Made by a program: the position numbers and the translations under genes
Shown here: positions 39,013-47,309 of the stretch, in pieces
Layout: every line of letters begins with the position of its first letter
Position numbering within the stretch: position 1 is the first letter of the stretch
Origin: Ridgeia piscesae
Taxonomy: Eukaryota > Annelida > Polychaeta > Sabellida > Siboglinidae
Direction of reading: 5' to 3'
Length of the DNA stretch: 64,000 bases
Assembly (NCBI GenBank): GCA_025642075.2
Contig: JAODUO010000433.1
Span: 312,250 to 376,249, forward strand
Notes under the pieces: model-generated
Told to the model about the DNA's origin: nothing
Databases searched by the model: none
Seen by the model: only the letters and a program-made list of their open reading frames with translations

Positions 39013-42000
39013 CACACAGTATATATACACATAATACCAAAAGTATAAATAATCACTGATTATTGCAACAACACTTGACAGATTCTCACATAATCAGCCA
39101 AGGCCTTTATTCCACTGGGAAATCTCTCAGGGTCTGCCTGAAGTCTGCCATGAGAATCCCTCTCCTTGCTAGCCAGCAGTCGTCTATAGACACGTACTCA
39201 TAACCGACATCCTTGTATCCATCCTTCACTATGTGGTCTGCCATTGTCATGAACAACTTCTCCCTGAATAAACAAAACCCCGAATTAACCCTGTCTCATC
39301 TTGGAGAACTCTCTTCTTAAACAGTAGACATTGTCATGAACAACTTCTCCCTGAATAAACAAAACCCCGAATTAACACGTCTCATCTTGGAGAACTCTCT
39401 TCTTAAACAGTAAACTTCTCCCTAAATAAACAAAACCCCGAATTAACACTGTCTCATCTTGGAGAACTCTCTTCTTAAACAGTAGACATTGTCATGAACA
39501 ACTTCTCCCTGAATAAACAAAACCCCGAATTAACACTGTCTCATCTTGGAGAACTCTCTTCTTAAACAGTAGACATTGTCATGAACAACTTCTCCCTGAA
39601 TAAACAAAACCCCGAATTAACACCGTCTCATCTTGGAGAACTCTCTTCTTAAACAGTAGACATTGTCATGAACAACTTCTCCCTGAATAAACAAAACCCC
39701 GAATTAACCCCTGTCTCATCTTGGAGAACTCTCTTCTTAAACAGTAGACATTGTCATGAACAACTTCTCCCTGAATAAACAAAACCCCGAATTAACACCG
39801 TCTCATCTTGGAGAACTCTCTTCTTAAACAGTAGACATTGTCATGAACAACTTCTCCCTGAATAAACAAAACCCCGAATTAACACTGTCTCATCTTGGAG
39901 AACTCTCTTCTTAAACAGTAGACATTGTCATGAACAACTTCTCCCTGAATAAACAAAACCCCGAATTAACACCGTCTCATCTTGGAGAACTCTCTTCTTA
40001 AACAGTAGACATTGTCATGAACAACTTCTCCCTGAATAAACAAAACCCCGAATTAACACCGTCTCATCTTGGAGAACTCTCTTCTTAAACAGTAGACATT
40101 GTCATGAACAACTTCTCCCTGAATAAACAAAACCCCGAATTAACACCGTCTCATCTTGGAGAACTCTCTTCTTAAACAGTAAACATTGTCATGAACAACT
40201 TCTCCCTGAATAAACAAAACCCCGAATTAACACTGTCTCATCTTGGAGAACTCTCTTCTTAAACAGTAAACATTGTCATGAACAACTTCTCCCTGAATAA
40301 ACAAAACCCCGAATTAACACTGTCTCATCTTGGAGAACTCTCTTCTTAAACAGTAGACATTGTCATGAACAACTTCTCCCTGAATAAACAAAACCCCAGA
40401 ATTAACACCGTCTCATCTTGGAGAACTCTCTTCTTAAACAGTAGACATTGTCATGAACAACTTCTCCCTGAATAAACAAAACCCCGAATTAACACCGTCT
40501 CATCTTGGAGAACTCTCTTCTTAAACAGTAGACATTGTCATGAACAACTTCTCCCTGAATAAACAAAACCCCGAATTAACACCGTCTCATCTTGGAGAAC
40601 TCTCTTCTTAAACAGTAGACATTGTCATGAACAACTTCTCCCTGAATAAACAAAACCCCGAATTAACACCGTCTCATCTTGGAGAACTCTCTTCTTAAAC
40701 AGAAAGACATTGTCATGAACAACTTCTCCCTGAATAAACAAAACCCCGAATTAACACCGTCTCATCTTGGAGAACTCTCTTCTTAAACAGTAGACATTGT
40801 CATGAACAACTTCTCCCTGAATAAACAAAACCCCGAATTAACACCGTCTCATCTTGGAGAACTCTCTTCTTAAACAGTAGACATTGTCATGAACAACTTC
40901 TCCCTGAATAAACAAAACCCCGAATTAACACCGTCTCATCTTGGAGAACTCTCTTCTTAAACAGTAGACATTGTCATGAACAACTTCTCCCTGAATAAAC
41001 AAAACCCCGAATTAACACTGTCTCATCTTGAAGAACTCTCTTAAATAGTAAATATTATCATGAACAACTTCTCCGTGAATTAACAAAGACTGTCTTGAAG
41101 AACTCCCTTAAATAGTAAATATTATCATGAAGAACTTCTCCATGAATTAACAAAGACTGTCTTGAAGAACTCTCTTAAATAGTAAACATTATCATGAACA
41201 ACTTCTCCGTGAATTAACAAAGACTGTCCTGAAGAATTCTCTTAAATAGTAAACACTGCCATGAACAAAGGGGTCAAACACATCCTGTCGCACTTGGCAC
41301 CGGCCAGTCAGTCTGTGTCAGTCTGTGTGGCAATGTGTTGTTATTTGTGTAGAATAACTCTGCTTGGCTCATCAATCATAAGAGTAACAAGCAATTTTAG
41401 TGTGAAAATGGTCGCAATGAATTACTTTTTATATTCCTCTCCCTGTTGTATAATATTGAATTTATTTCTTACCTGTTAATCAAATATATGGTCATACAGG
41501 TGAATTTATCTTAGAGGGATACTCCAGTCAGGGCGAGGTTCACAGTATTAACTTGCATATGTATACTATATAGGTTGTGTCTAGTAATTGTGCACAAAGA
41601 TCGTAAAAAAACAATTAGTTATAGTTTAATGTTATCAAAACCATGCTATCTTAGATTCAGAGTGCTGCCGTCTTGAGACTTATGCACCAGTGACGTAAGC
41701 CAGATTGTTTACGTCACAGGCACATTGTTGAAAAATGGAAGTATTGGCAGAATCTTCGCTAATAATTGTGATAGTGACATAAGCAATCCATGACGTACTG
41801 AGTACATCAAATACCACTGGACAGACATTGGATGTTCGAACATGCATGCGCCAGTGACGTAAGCGGTTTATGTCACTAGCGCATAAGTCTCAAGATGGCA
41901 GCGCCCTGAATCCAATATGGAGTGTTTCTGGTACAATTATACTATAATTAATTGTTTATTAACGATCTTTGTGCACAATTACTATGCACAACCAATATAT

Positions 42001-42115
42001 TATACAGATGTAAGTAAATGCTGTGAATCTCTCATCAACTGGGTATCCCTTTAAAGGCTGAAGACTGACATAGTGGGAACAGGTGTCCATTTCAAACCTT
42101 GGAACACCCTGGTAC

Positions 42116-42164
<49 letters not shown>

Positions 42165-42667
42165 TATGTGTGTAGTGTGTATGTGTGTATGTGTGTATGT
42201 GTGTATGTGTATGTATGTATGTATGTATGTATGTATGTATGTATGTATGTATGTATGTATGTATGTATGTATGTATGTATGTATGTATGTATGTATGTAT
42301 GTATGTATGTATGTATGTATGTATGTATGTATCTGTATATACATATTATACATATAATTACATGTGTATAGGATTACCTGTTGGTGTGTGTGCATGTATA
42401 GTTTTGTTTTGTGTACTTCTGGGAGCTACATTTAATTAGTTACTTATTTAACCGAGTACTTCTTCGAGCTATGCCTCCCAGGAATAAGTTAGATTGCTGA
42501 GACGACCATTACCCGATGCAGTTCTCCGGGTCGTCCTTGCAATTTGTGTTACACCTGAACCTTTCCCAGCTCAGCCAGCCCATTGGAGGTGTCCGAGCCA
42601 GACCATTATCCAGTGCTTGTACCAATGACATGGTCAGCAGACAGAGTACAGTGACCACAGGCAGCAT
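30458..42667 (-). CDS. GLA/NAGA: Alpha-galactosidase A / alpha-N-acetylgalactosaminidase (GH27) with duplicated exons 4 and 5
   Basis: A lysosomal retaining glycosidase removing terminal alpha-Gal or alpha-GalNAc. Exons in order are 42667-42513, 39263-39090, 38190-38016, then 37367-37273 or 35499-35405 (4a/4b), 32577-32416 or 31840-31679 (5a/5b), 31210-31013 and 30715-30458. A signal peptide opens the protein. Family residues are visible: [40 protein letters not shown] (Asp nucleophile), an Arg and an acid/base Asp in both exon-5 versions, [19 protein letters not shown] and [10 protein letters not shown]. Exon sizes 162 and 198 equal human GLA exons 5 and 6, and all boundaries fall at the human positions. 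One exon-4 and one exon-5 choice would give about 405 residues (human NAGA 411). Exon 2 is 174 nt where 175 is expected, so the frame is broken as given. That could be a sequencing error or a real lesion. Confidence 0.92.
31013..31210 (-). CDS. GLA/NAGA: Alpha-gal exon 6
   Basis: 198 nt, phase 0 in and out, with acceptor ATTCACAG and donor GTAACT. It encodes [32 protein letters not shown] and [18 protein letters not shown]. It is very close to human GLA exon 6, which has the same length. Confidence 0.95.
31679..31840 (-). CDS. GLA/NAGA: Alpha-gal exon 5b (second copy)
   Basis: 162 nt, phase 0/0, with acceptor CCTCACAG and donor GTAGGT. It begins [20 protein letters not shown] and ends [12 protein letters not shown]. 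The Arg of WRN and the Asp of GDI correspond to human GLA Arg227 and the acid/base Asp231; DM at the end matches Asp266-Met267. Trp262 is replaced by Phe. It is homologous to exon 5a, 573 bp upstream. Confidence 0.92.
32416..32577 (-). CDS. GLA/NAGA: Alpha-gal exon 5a (first copy)
   Basis: 162 nt, phase 0/0, with acceptor CCGTTCAG and donor GTTAGT. It begins [20 protein letters not shown] and ends [12 protein letters not shown]. It keeps the catalytic Arg and Asp positions but has Ala where WRN has Trp. It has the same length and borders as exon 5b but only about half identical residues, so this is an old duplication with both copies maintained open. Confidence 0.92.
32641..33003. mobile_element. 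Foldback MITE, second copy of the 13.2-kb family
   Basis: Arms TTAACTTACTTTGGAGCAT (32641 on) and ATGCTCCAAAGTAGGTTAA (about 32973-32991) are inverted. The interior phrase GGGATAACTTGG, the phrase TCTCTGTTCATG or its variant, and the flank GGAGCCACGAACAATATATT match the element at 13199-13487. It lies in the intron between exons 4b and 5a. Confidence 0.55.
33004..35404. other. Intron between exons 4b and 5a, no other exon seen
   Basis: AT-rich, with no recognisable coding exon on either strand. Nothing resembling a third exon-4 or exon-5 copy was found here. Confidence 0.5.
35405..35499 (-). CDS. GLA/NAGA: Alpha-gal exon 4b (NAGA-type specificity loop, CSWPAY)
   Basis: 95 nt, phase 1 in and 0 out, with acceptor ATGTGTAG and donor GTAAAT. 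It encodes [20 protein letters not shown] followed by [12 protein letters not shown]. This matches human NAGA ([28 protein letters not shown]), including Ser188 and Ala191, which accommodate the N-acetyl group. The LNxTGR glycosylation site is kept. 95 is not a multiple of 3, so including this exon together with exon 4a would shift the frame. Confidence 0.94.
35545..36365. repeat. 42-bp minisatellite between exons 4a and 4b
   Basis: About 20 tandem units of 41-42 bp. One half uses a TCCCACTATGTCCGACTCAT type followed by CACTGTGTCACTTTCAAAT; the other uses TCCTGGTGTCTGACTCAG with CACTGCGTCACATTCAATA. The array starts about 45 bp upstream of the exon 4b acceptor in the sense of transcription. 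The open frames at 35552-35965 and 35656-35925 are repeat artefacts of this array. Confidence 0.95.
36366..37272. other. Intron between exons 4a and 4b, no exon seen
   Basis: Apart from the minisatellite, this is AT-rich intronic sequence. Open frames running out of exon 4a continue into it without a domain. Confidence 0.5.
37273..37367 (-). CDS. GLA/NAGA: Alpha-gal exon 4a (GLA-type specificity loop, CEYPLY)
   Basis: 95 nt, phase 1 in and 0 out, with acceptor CCCTACAG and donor GTTGGT. It encodes [20 protein letters not shown] followed by [12 protein letters not shown]. The Glu and Leu correspond to human GLA Glu203 and Leu206 (CEWPLY), which make contact with the galactose 2-position. The LNxTGR glycosylation site is conserved. 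It has the same length, phase and borders as exon 4b, and ends at the position of human Lys213, where GLA exon 4 also ends. Confidence 0.94.
38016..38190 (-). CDS. GLA/NAGA: Alpha-gal exon 3 (catalytic nucleophile)
   Basis: 175 nt, phase 0 in and 1 out, with acceptor TGCCTCCAG and donor GTAGGT. It encodes [39 protein letters not shown] and [25 protein letters not shown] carries the nucleophile corresponding to human Asp170; Tyr134, Cys142 and Lys168 counterparts are also present. Confidence 0.95.
38821..39023. repeat. TA/CATA microsatellite cluster, alpha-gal intron 2
   Basis: Several TA runs separated by ATGTATATACATACACACA phrases. The overlapping Tyr/Ile-rich open frames on both strands are microsatellite translations. 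Confidence 0.95.
39090..39263 (-). CDS. GLA/NAGA: Alpha-gal exon 2 (frame broken by a missing base)
   Basis: The acceptor is GTTTATTCAG at 39264 and the donor GTGAGA at 39089. It starts [17 protein letters not shown]...[12 protein letters not shown] in the frame delivered by exon 1. It then continues as [19 protein letters not shown] and IKALADY in the next frame, which is the one exon 3 needs. 174 nt are present where the frame requires 175, the size of human GLA exon 2. The break falls within CTAGCAAGG (about 39165-39173), just after the conserved DDCW. Uncorrected, the first frame stops at a TAA near 39115. The first 22 bases are also the start of the upstream 87-bp array. Confidence 0.88.
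39242..41268 (-). repeat. 87-bp tandem array containing the exon-2 splice acceptor
   Basis: About 24 units, of which the last (39242-39263) is the real exon-2 start. Read along the gene, each unit holds GTTTTGTTTATTCAG plus the first 22 exon bases (GGAGAAGTTGTTCATGACAA then TG), then TCTACTGTTTAAGAAGAG and GTTCTCCAAGATGAGAC. Most units are nearly identical; one near 39412 is truncated and the three most distal (41035-41268) are shorter and diverged, so the array seems to have grown from the exon end outwards. Confidence 0.95.
41511..42054. mobile_element. Foldback MITE in alpha-gal intron 1
   Basis: Arms of about 200 bp (41511-41725 and about 41845-42054) are inverted copies. Examples are the termini AGAGGGATACTCCAGT / AAAGGGATACCCAGT and the internal AATTGTGCACAAAGATCGT / ACGATCTTTGTGCACAATT. 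No coding capacity. The target-site duplication is unclear. Confidence 0.7.
42116..42335. repeat. GT then GTAT microsatellite, alpha-gal intron 1
   Basis: (GT)n at about 42116-42156, GTGTATGT variants, then about 30 units of GTAT up to 42332. The many Cys/Val or His/Thr-rich open frames here are repeat artefacts. Confidence 0.97.
42513..42667 (-). CDS. GLA/NAGA: Alpha-gal exon 1 (signal peptide, start)
   Basis: ATG at 42667-42665 opens a hydrophobic leader, [18 protein letters not shown], consistent with entry to the secretory/lysosomal route. The mature start follows: [19 protein letters not shown], then [15 protein letters not shown]. The second Trp of WLSW is the counterpart of active-site Trp47 in human GLA. 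The donor GTAATG at 42512 leaves phase 2. Confidence 0.93.
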
Positions 42668-42960
42668 GATCTAATATCTCTGGAACACACACAAAAGTTA
42701 TGTCAAACGAATACACATCATGCATGATGAGGACTCAGGGACAACACTTACAATAATTTAATCGCATTCTAAAAAGGAAAGTTTGATTTGCACCTCAAAA
42801 CTCAGAAACTAAGCCCAGGTTCAAAATTGAAAGTGCTTTTTTATCTCTCCCAAAAGTCAGTGCATTATTCTGAAGTTTTTATTTTAAATGATTTTGCAAA
42901 ATAAGATATAATTTACTTTGTTTATGTTCATTTATACATAATATATACACACAGGTATAC

Positions 42961-42963
<3 letters not shown>

Positions 42964-42999
<36 letters not shown>

Positions 43000-43000
43000 G
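42964..43000. repeat. (TA)n microsatellite
   Basis: TA run just upstream of the alpha-galactosidase first exon. Confidence 0.95.
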
Positions 43001-43217
43001 TGTTATAGATAGTATATATATAATATATATAATATCTTATAAATGTTGTGAAATCATACTTTTGTGTACACTTCCATCAATCTCTCAACATGATTTGCAT
43101 ATTATTATATGTGCACTGTTTGCATATTAATTTGGTAATTTAGACTTGTGTATTCTTTGTAATAATAGGTATAATACTTCATTTACTCAATACTGGAGTT
43201 TCCATATATAATAAAAT

Positions 43218-43315
43218 AACCAACCAACCAACCAACCAACCAACCAACCAACCAACCAACCAACCAACCAACCAACCAACCAACCAACCAACCAACCAAC
43301 CAACCAACCAACCAA
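43218..43315. repeat. (CCAA)n microsatellite
   Basis: About 24 uninterrupted CCAA units. Confidence 0.97.
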
Positions 43316-43424
43316 ATATATATTAAAATAATAAATTATACCAAATGCATGTCTCTGTTATTCGACGACATTAAATTGACGTAACACACACATAAAATAT
43401 AATATTTGCCTTCTTTTTAGTCGA

Positions 43425-43548
43425 AGCCAGATGCATCAGCAGAATGACATTCCAAACACAAACACATAAAAAAACGCGATAAAATCGTTTTGAAAAGGCC
43501 CTAATAATTGAGGTCAGTTAACTGGAAGATTACCTAAATTTCAAACAG
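43425..43548. mobile_element. Solo end of the 46-kb foldback family
   Basis: AGAATGACATTCCAAACACA, then TTTTGAAAAGGCCCTAATAA and GTTAACTGGAAGATTACC, match the terminal part of the foldback element at 46053-46666. Only one arm is present. Confidence 0.55.
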
Positions 43549-43667
43549 ACACACACAGTGACTGACCTGCACTAGCTATTCATTTCACGGAATTCTACGA
43601 ACTTAAATGATCGCAATGTGTATTATCTGCCTCTAGGGTCTTTCGGTGAAATACAAATAACGATGTA

Positions 43668-43677
43668 TGTATATATA

Positions 43678-43726
<49 letters not shown>
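43668..43726. repeat. (TA)n microsatellite
   Basis: TA runs interrupted once near 43685. Confidence 0.95.
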
Positions 43727-43728
<2 letters not shown>

Positions 43729-43951
43729 CCAAGGATAAACACATTAAAGCACACACACACATATTATTATTTCCAATTTGGTCCTTTAAAAAAATATATT
43801 AATAATTTAAGAAGAATAAAATACGTAAATAAATAATGAATAAATACAGATAATATATTTTTTTTTAAATACATATAAATAAATGTTATTAGCATGACAA
43901 TGTGATAATAAAAAAGTACTCTACTAAGATATGATAATATGACAAAAAATT

Positions 43952-45904
43952 CAGAGATGGAGTAATTGTACTCGTGTACTCGAGTACTTTTTGAGTACTC
44001 GTACTCGAGTACGAAGGAAAGTAATCATACTCGTACTCGAGTACATTACCAAAGTAATCGTACTCACGATTACTTCTCACGATTACATTTTTTTCATATG
44101 AACAGTTGCAAGCAAGCAAATATATTAGACAGATAAAATGGCAATATTAGAAGTAATCTAACAAATTTAATAATAATCAAGGTAATCATTTTCTATTACT
44201 GTTGAGCATTTCAGGTAAATAAATATTCAGTCAGATTTCCCTAATTAATACCTTCTCTTCCCAGAGAAGCCACATCACCTCACCCTCCTGTTTAGTACAA
44301 AGTACAAGTTATATTGTGACAGTCCCCAGGAAGCACTGCAGGAGATAAGCATCCCCTAACATCTTGCTTTGTAACTTTAGAAGCCAGGCCATATGCCCCA
44401 CCTGTACTGTTTGCTCTGTCAGTATGGTGTGAATGACTGGTCATATTTCCAACATCCAGAATCCTGACTGGGTCTGGGCGGTTAGCTGCTAAATCCCTGT
44501 CTAGTATTATGTTTAATTAAGTGCAAACTGTAAACCTGTCTAAATCCACAACTATTTTGTGTTTGTCCCAACCCGTTTGTCCCATGGGGTCAAATACATT
44601 GAAATTTATATTTAAATACAAATATTCTTGAGGGATTACAAATACTTTTTAAATATAAATGTATTTAAATACGAATACATGTAAAGTATCTCAAATACTT
44701 GTTCATATATTTTTCAAATACTTTTCATTTTGTATTACTATGTAGATAAAAGAAAAGCAACACATATATTGAGACATCTAGTTTATAGGCATAATTAGTG
44801 TTTTGCTCATATGATGACAGGCAGACCAGTGCTAGGGAGTATTGTTATTGCTAACTGCATCACAGTGACAACTGACTGAAAGACGTAAAGGCCAAAATAT
44901 ATTGTTTGTATGTTAAGCCAGGATAATAATATAATGCCTATGTTGCCCTCAGAAGAGACACTGCTAATCATTGCTAATATTGTGAGGAAGGCTCAACTTC
45001 AAAGTCAGCCAGGAAACCAGAATAACCTGGTGCCAAATTGAAGCCTGACTAAAGAACAAAAGGGGATATTGACCTATGGTCACTGTTAGGTGTTAATCCA
45101 TCCTCTGGCTCTGAGCAATCACAAGTTGTGGTCACTGCAGGGCCATGGGGAAGCCTGCTGTTAAGTGTCTTCATCAGTAATTAGCAATGTTGGGTGAAGT
45201 TGCAGTGCATTAAGGTAATCAGTTTGGCAGGCATTACATGTGACAGTGAAAAAGAAATGTTGATACTGACAATGTATTTGAAAAAATATTAGAAAAAGTC
45301 AAATACTTTAGTTAAGTATTTAAATACAAATACTTTTAATTCCTAAACATCAAATACAAATACTTAAAACAGTATTTAAATACTTTCAAATACAAATGTA
45401 TTTGACCCCATGTCTGGACCCATCTGATATACTACATATTTGAATTGGATACTCTTTTGAATATGCCCCCTGGTTTTGAAGTGTTGTTATTGTAATGTAT
45501 TTGATCATGTGTATTTGAAATTTTTAAATGCCTCATATTTGTATTTGATTCAGAAACCATAAATTAAGTTATTAATCCAGTGTTAAACGATTCATTCAAT
45601 ACCTGAGAAAGTCATATAATTATTAATAATAATAACACGTGGATAGTAGTAATCAGTTAGAACATTAGTGACACAACAACAGAACAAGAATGACATCTAG
45701 GGATTCCATGAAAGTCGCCTTTATGTTAGAAACAGGATATTCATTAAAGTAATCATGAAAGTAATCATGATTACATTGTAAAGTAATCGTACTCGAGTAT
45801 ATTGTAAAGTAACTCGTACTCGAGTACATTTGTTTTCTGAGTACTCGTGCATGTTCAAAGTAATCGTACTCGAGTACATTTGTATTGTACTCACTCCATC
45901 TCTG
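43952..45904. mobile_element. hAT-like non-autonomous element with CTCGAGTAC-rich ends
   Basis: The termini CAGAGATGGAGT (43952 on) and its near-inverse ending CCATCTCTG (45904) are inverted repeats of the CAGAGATG type typical of hAT elements. Sub-terminally, both ends carry several copies of the palindrome GTACTCGAGTAC with AGTAATCGTACTC. No transposase is present. Flanking 8-bp duplications do not match, so one edge may be deleted. A second inverted-repeat element is nested inside. Confidence 0.6.
44582..45414. mobile_element. Nested inverted-repeat element (GGGGTCAAATACA ends)
   Basis: The termini CATGGGGTCAAATACATT and its inverse AATGTATTTGACCCCATG are near-perfect. Both sub-terminal regions are rich in TTTAAATACAAATACTT-type motifs in opposite orientation. 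About 830 bp, non-coding, wholly inside the hAT-like element, hence younger. Flanking 8-mers (GTTTGTCC / TCTGGACC) are only partly alike. Confidence 0.55.
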
Positions 45905-46052
45905 ACGCCTAAATAGGCACGACGTTGCATTTAACTGCAGCAGATATGTCATTTATATATAAAAGAAATATTAGAGGCCCATGTACAGAACCTTGTGGCA
46001 CGGCGCAAGTGATAGGCATTGTTCCATCGACATCGGTAACCTGTATCTAGTC
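45905..46052 (-). mobile_element. LINE reverse-transcriptase fragment, downstream half
   Basis: The minus strand reads VTDVDGTMPITCAVPQGS, then VHGPLIFLLYINDISAAVKC, the RT motif around PQGS...LLFxLYINDI of non-LTR retrotransposons. It ends at the edge of the hAT-like element and its upstream half is separated by the foldback at 46053-46666. Degenerate and inactive. Confidence 0.75.
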
Positions 46053-46666
46053 TTGCAGTTAACTGGCCTAAATTATTAGGACCTTTTCAAAAAATTTAAC
46101 ACTTTTTTTCGATGTGTATGTGTTCGGAATGTCATTCTATATCATTTCCGGTACCAAGAAGTCAGATATTAATTAGTTTGTAATCGTCTTTTAGAACAAT
46201 TTAATGCCATTGAGTCGACGTAAATAAGCCGATGTCACAGGGCGTGAGCGGTTAGTCCACCACAGACGCATCATGACCGCAAAGACGAAGTCTTGCGATT
46301 ATTTTCCCAAAACTAAGGTTACATCATTCATGTATAATGTAGATTTATTTGGTTTAAGGTTCAGTTTATAAAAAAATACAGCTAATTGCTTTTTATTTCG
46401 ACTTCGCAATGCACATCACCTTTGTGGCTCTGATGTGTCTGGCATGCGCCAACCGCTTTCCCCTTGTCACATTGGCTTATTTACGTTGACTCGATGGCAT
46501 TAAATTGATCTAAGACACAATTAAAAAATATTAATAAATTATCTTTTTTTGTACCGGAAATGATGTATCATGAAACGAGAACACATACAGTCATACACAT
46601 CAAAAAGTTCGTAAAACGGTTTTGAAAAGGCCTTAATAAGTTAGGCCAGTAAACTGTAAGATTACC
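46053..46666. mobile_element. Foldback element inserted in the LINE reverse transcriptase
   Basis: Arms of about 200-230 bp are inverted: the left contains AACTGGCCTAAATTATTAGG and the right its counterpart CCTTAATAAGTTAGGCCAGT. Internally, TAATGCCATTGAGTCGACGT matches, inverted, ACGTTGACTCGATGGCATTA. It is flanked by an imperfect 15-bp direct repeat (AACCTGTATCTAGTC at 46038-46052 and AACATGTACTCTATC at 46667-46681), which duplicates a piece of the RT frame. Confidence 0.7.
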
Positions 46667-46790
46667 AACATGTACTCTATCCGTCAAATACGACCTAAAC
46701 CAACATTATAGAGACTAGAGTTCATCAACACCTACACTACACCCTTGAGAGTTAAGTTTCTTCAAAAGAATGGCATGACAAATCCTGCAA
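46667..46790 (-). mobile_element. LINE reverse-transcriptase fragment, upstream half
   Basis: The minus strand reads CHAILLKKLNSQG, then (after two stops) CWFRSYLTDRVHVGN, matching the usual RT segment FDxxxHxILLxKL...WFxSYLxxR that precedes the PQGS block found at 45905-46052. Confidence 0.65.
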
Positions 46791-47186
46791 GTCTGCAACC
46801 TCCACAAATCAGCATAATCATCACAACATTGATGTTGGCTGAACAACAGAAAAAGAAGACTACCATACCTATGTCATTGCACACTCTTGTTTAATGTAAT
46901 CGGTTCGGTGGATCATTAACATCACATCATCTAGATCATGTGACACATGTAATGTTAAATCCATGTATCGGTGGAAATGGACTACGACGACCGAAAACCA
47001 TAGGAACATAGTATCTATGTTCCGTTAAGTTGTTTGAACACTATTTTTTCGTACATTTTAGATATTACACATAGCATTGAAATTGGTCTGTAATTCTCAA
47101 CAATGTAATATGAAAACTTACCACTGCAACGTTTATGAGAACAACGAACTGGTACCGAATACGACGCCAACTTCCTCGAGCTGCGA

Positions 47187-47212
47187 CGATCATGTGACTT
47201 TTGTCACATGAT
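47187..47212. repeat. Perfect hairpin GATCATGTGAC / GTCACATGATC
   Basis: An 11-bp stem with a 4-base loop. It overlaps E-box-like CATGTG. Function unknown. Confidence 0.7.
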
Positions 47213-47235
47213 CACTTAATTCGATCCCGCAGATT

Positions 47236-47302
47236 GAACTATGTGGCGCCACCGTTTGTTGCACTCCAACAACTACTTCAGTTTACACTATGTGGCGCCA
47301 CT
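47236..47302. repeat. Direct repeat of ACTATGTGGCGCCAC
   Basis: The same 15-mer occurs at 47236-47250 and 47288-47302, each containing the palindrome GTGGCGCCAC. Between them lies a TTGCACTCCAACAA dyad. Confidence 0.75.
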
Positions 47303-47309
47303 AGAGATT

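Noticed and set aside
38799..39059. Tyr/Ile-rich open frames
   Set aside because: TA microsatellite artefacts in an intron of the alpha-galactosidase gene.
39242..41268. Possible CRISPR-like or coding array
   Set aside because: Contiguous 87-bp tandem repeat without variable spacers; contains stops in frame with exon 2.
42051..42439. Overlapping Cys/Val- and His/Thr-rich open frames on both strands
   Set aside because: They are translations of the GT and GTAT microsatellites.
30458..42667. Two separate tandem alpha-galactosidase genes instead of one gene with alternative exons
   Set aside because: Exons 1, 2, 3, 6 and 7 occur once each and the order 4a-4b-5a-5b does not fit whole-gene duplication.
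45665..45952. EYDYF/EYSST-type open frames here and at 43889-44119
   Set aside because: They translate the GTACTCGAGTAC palindrome arrays at the ends of the hAT-like element.
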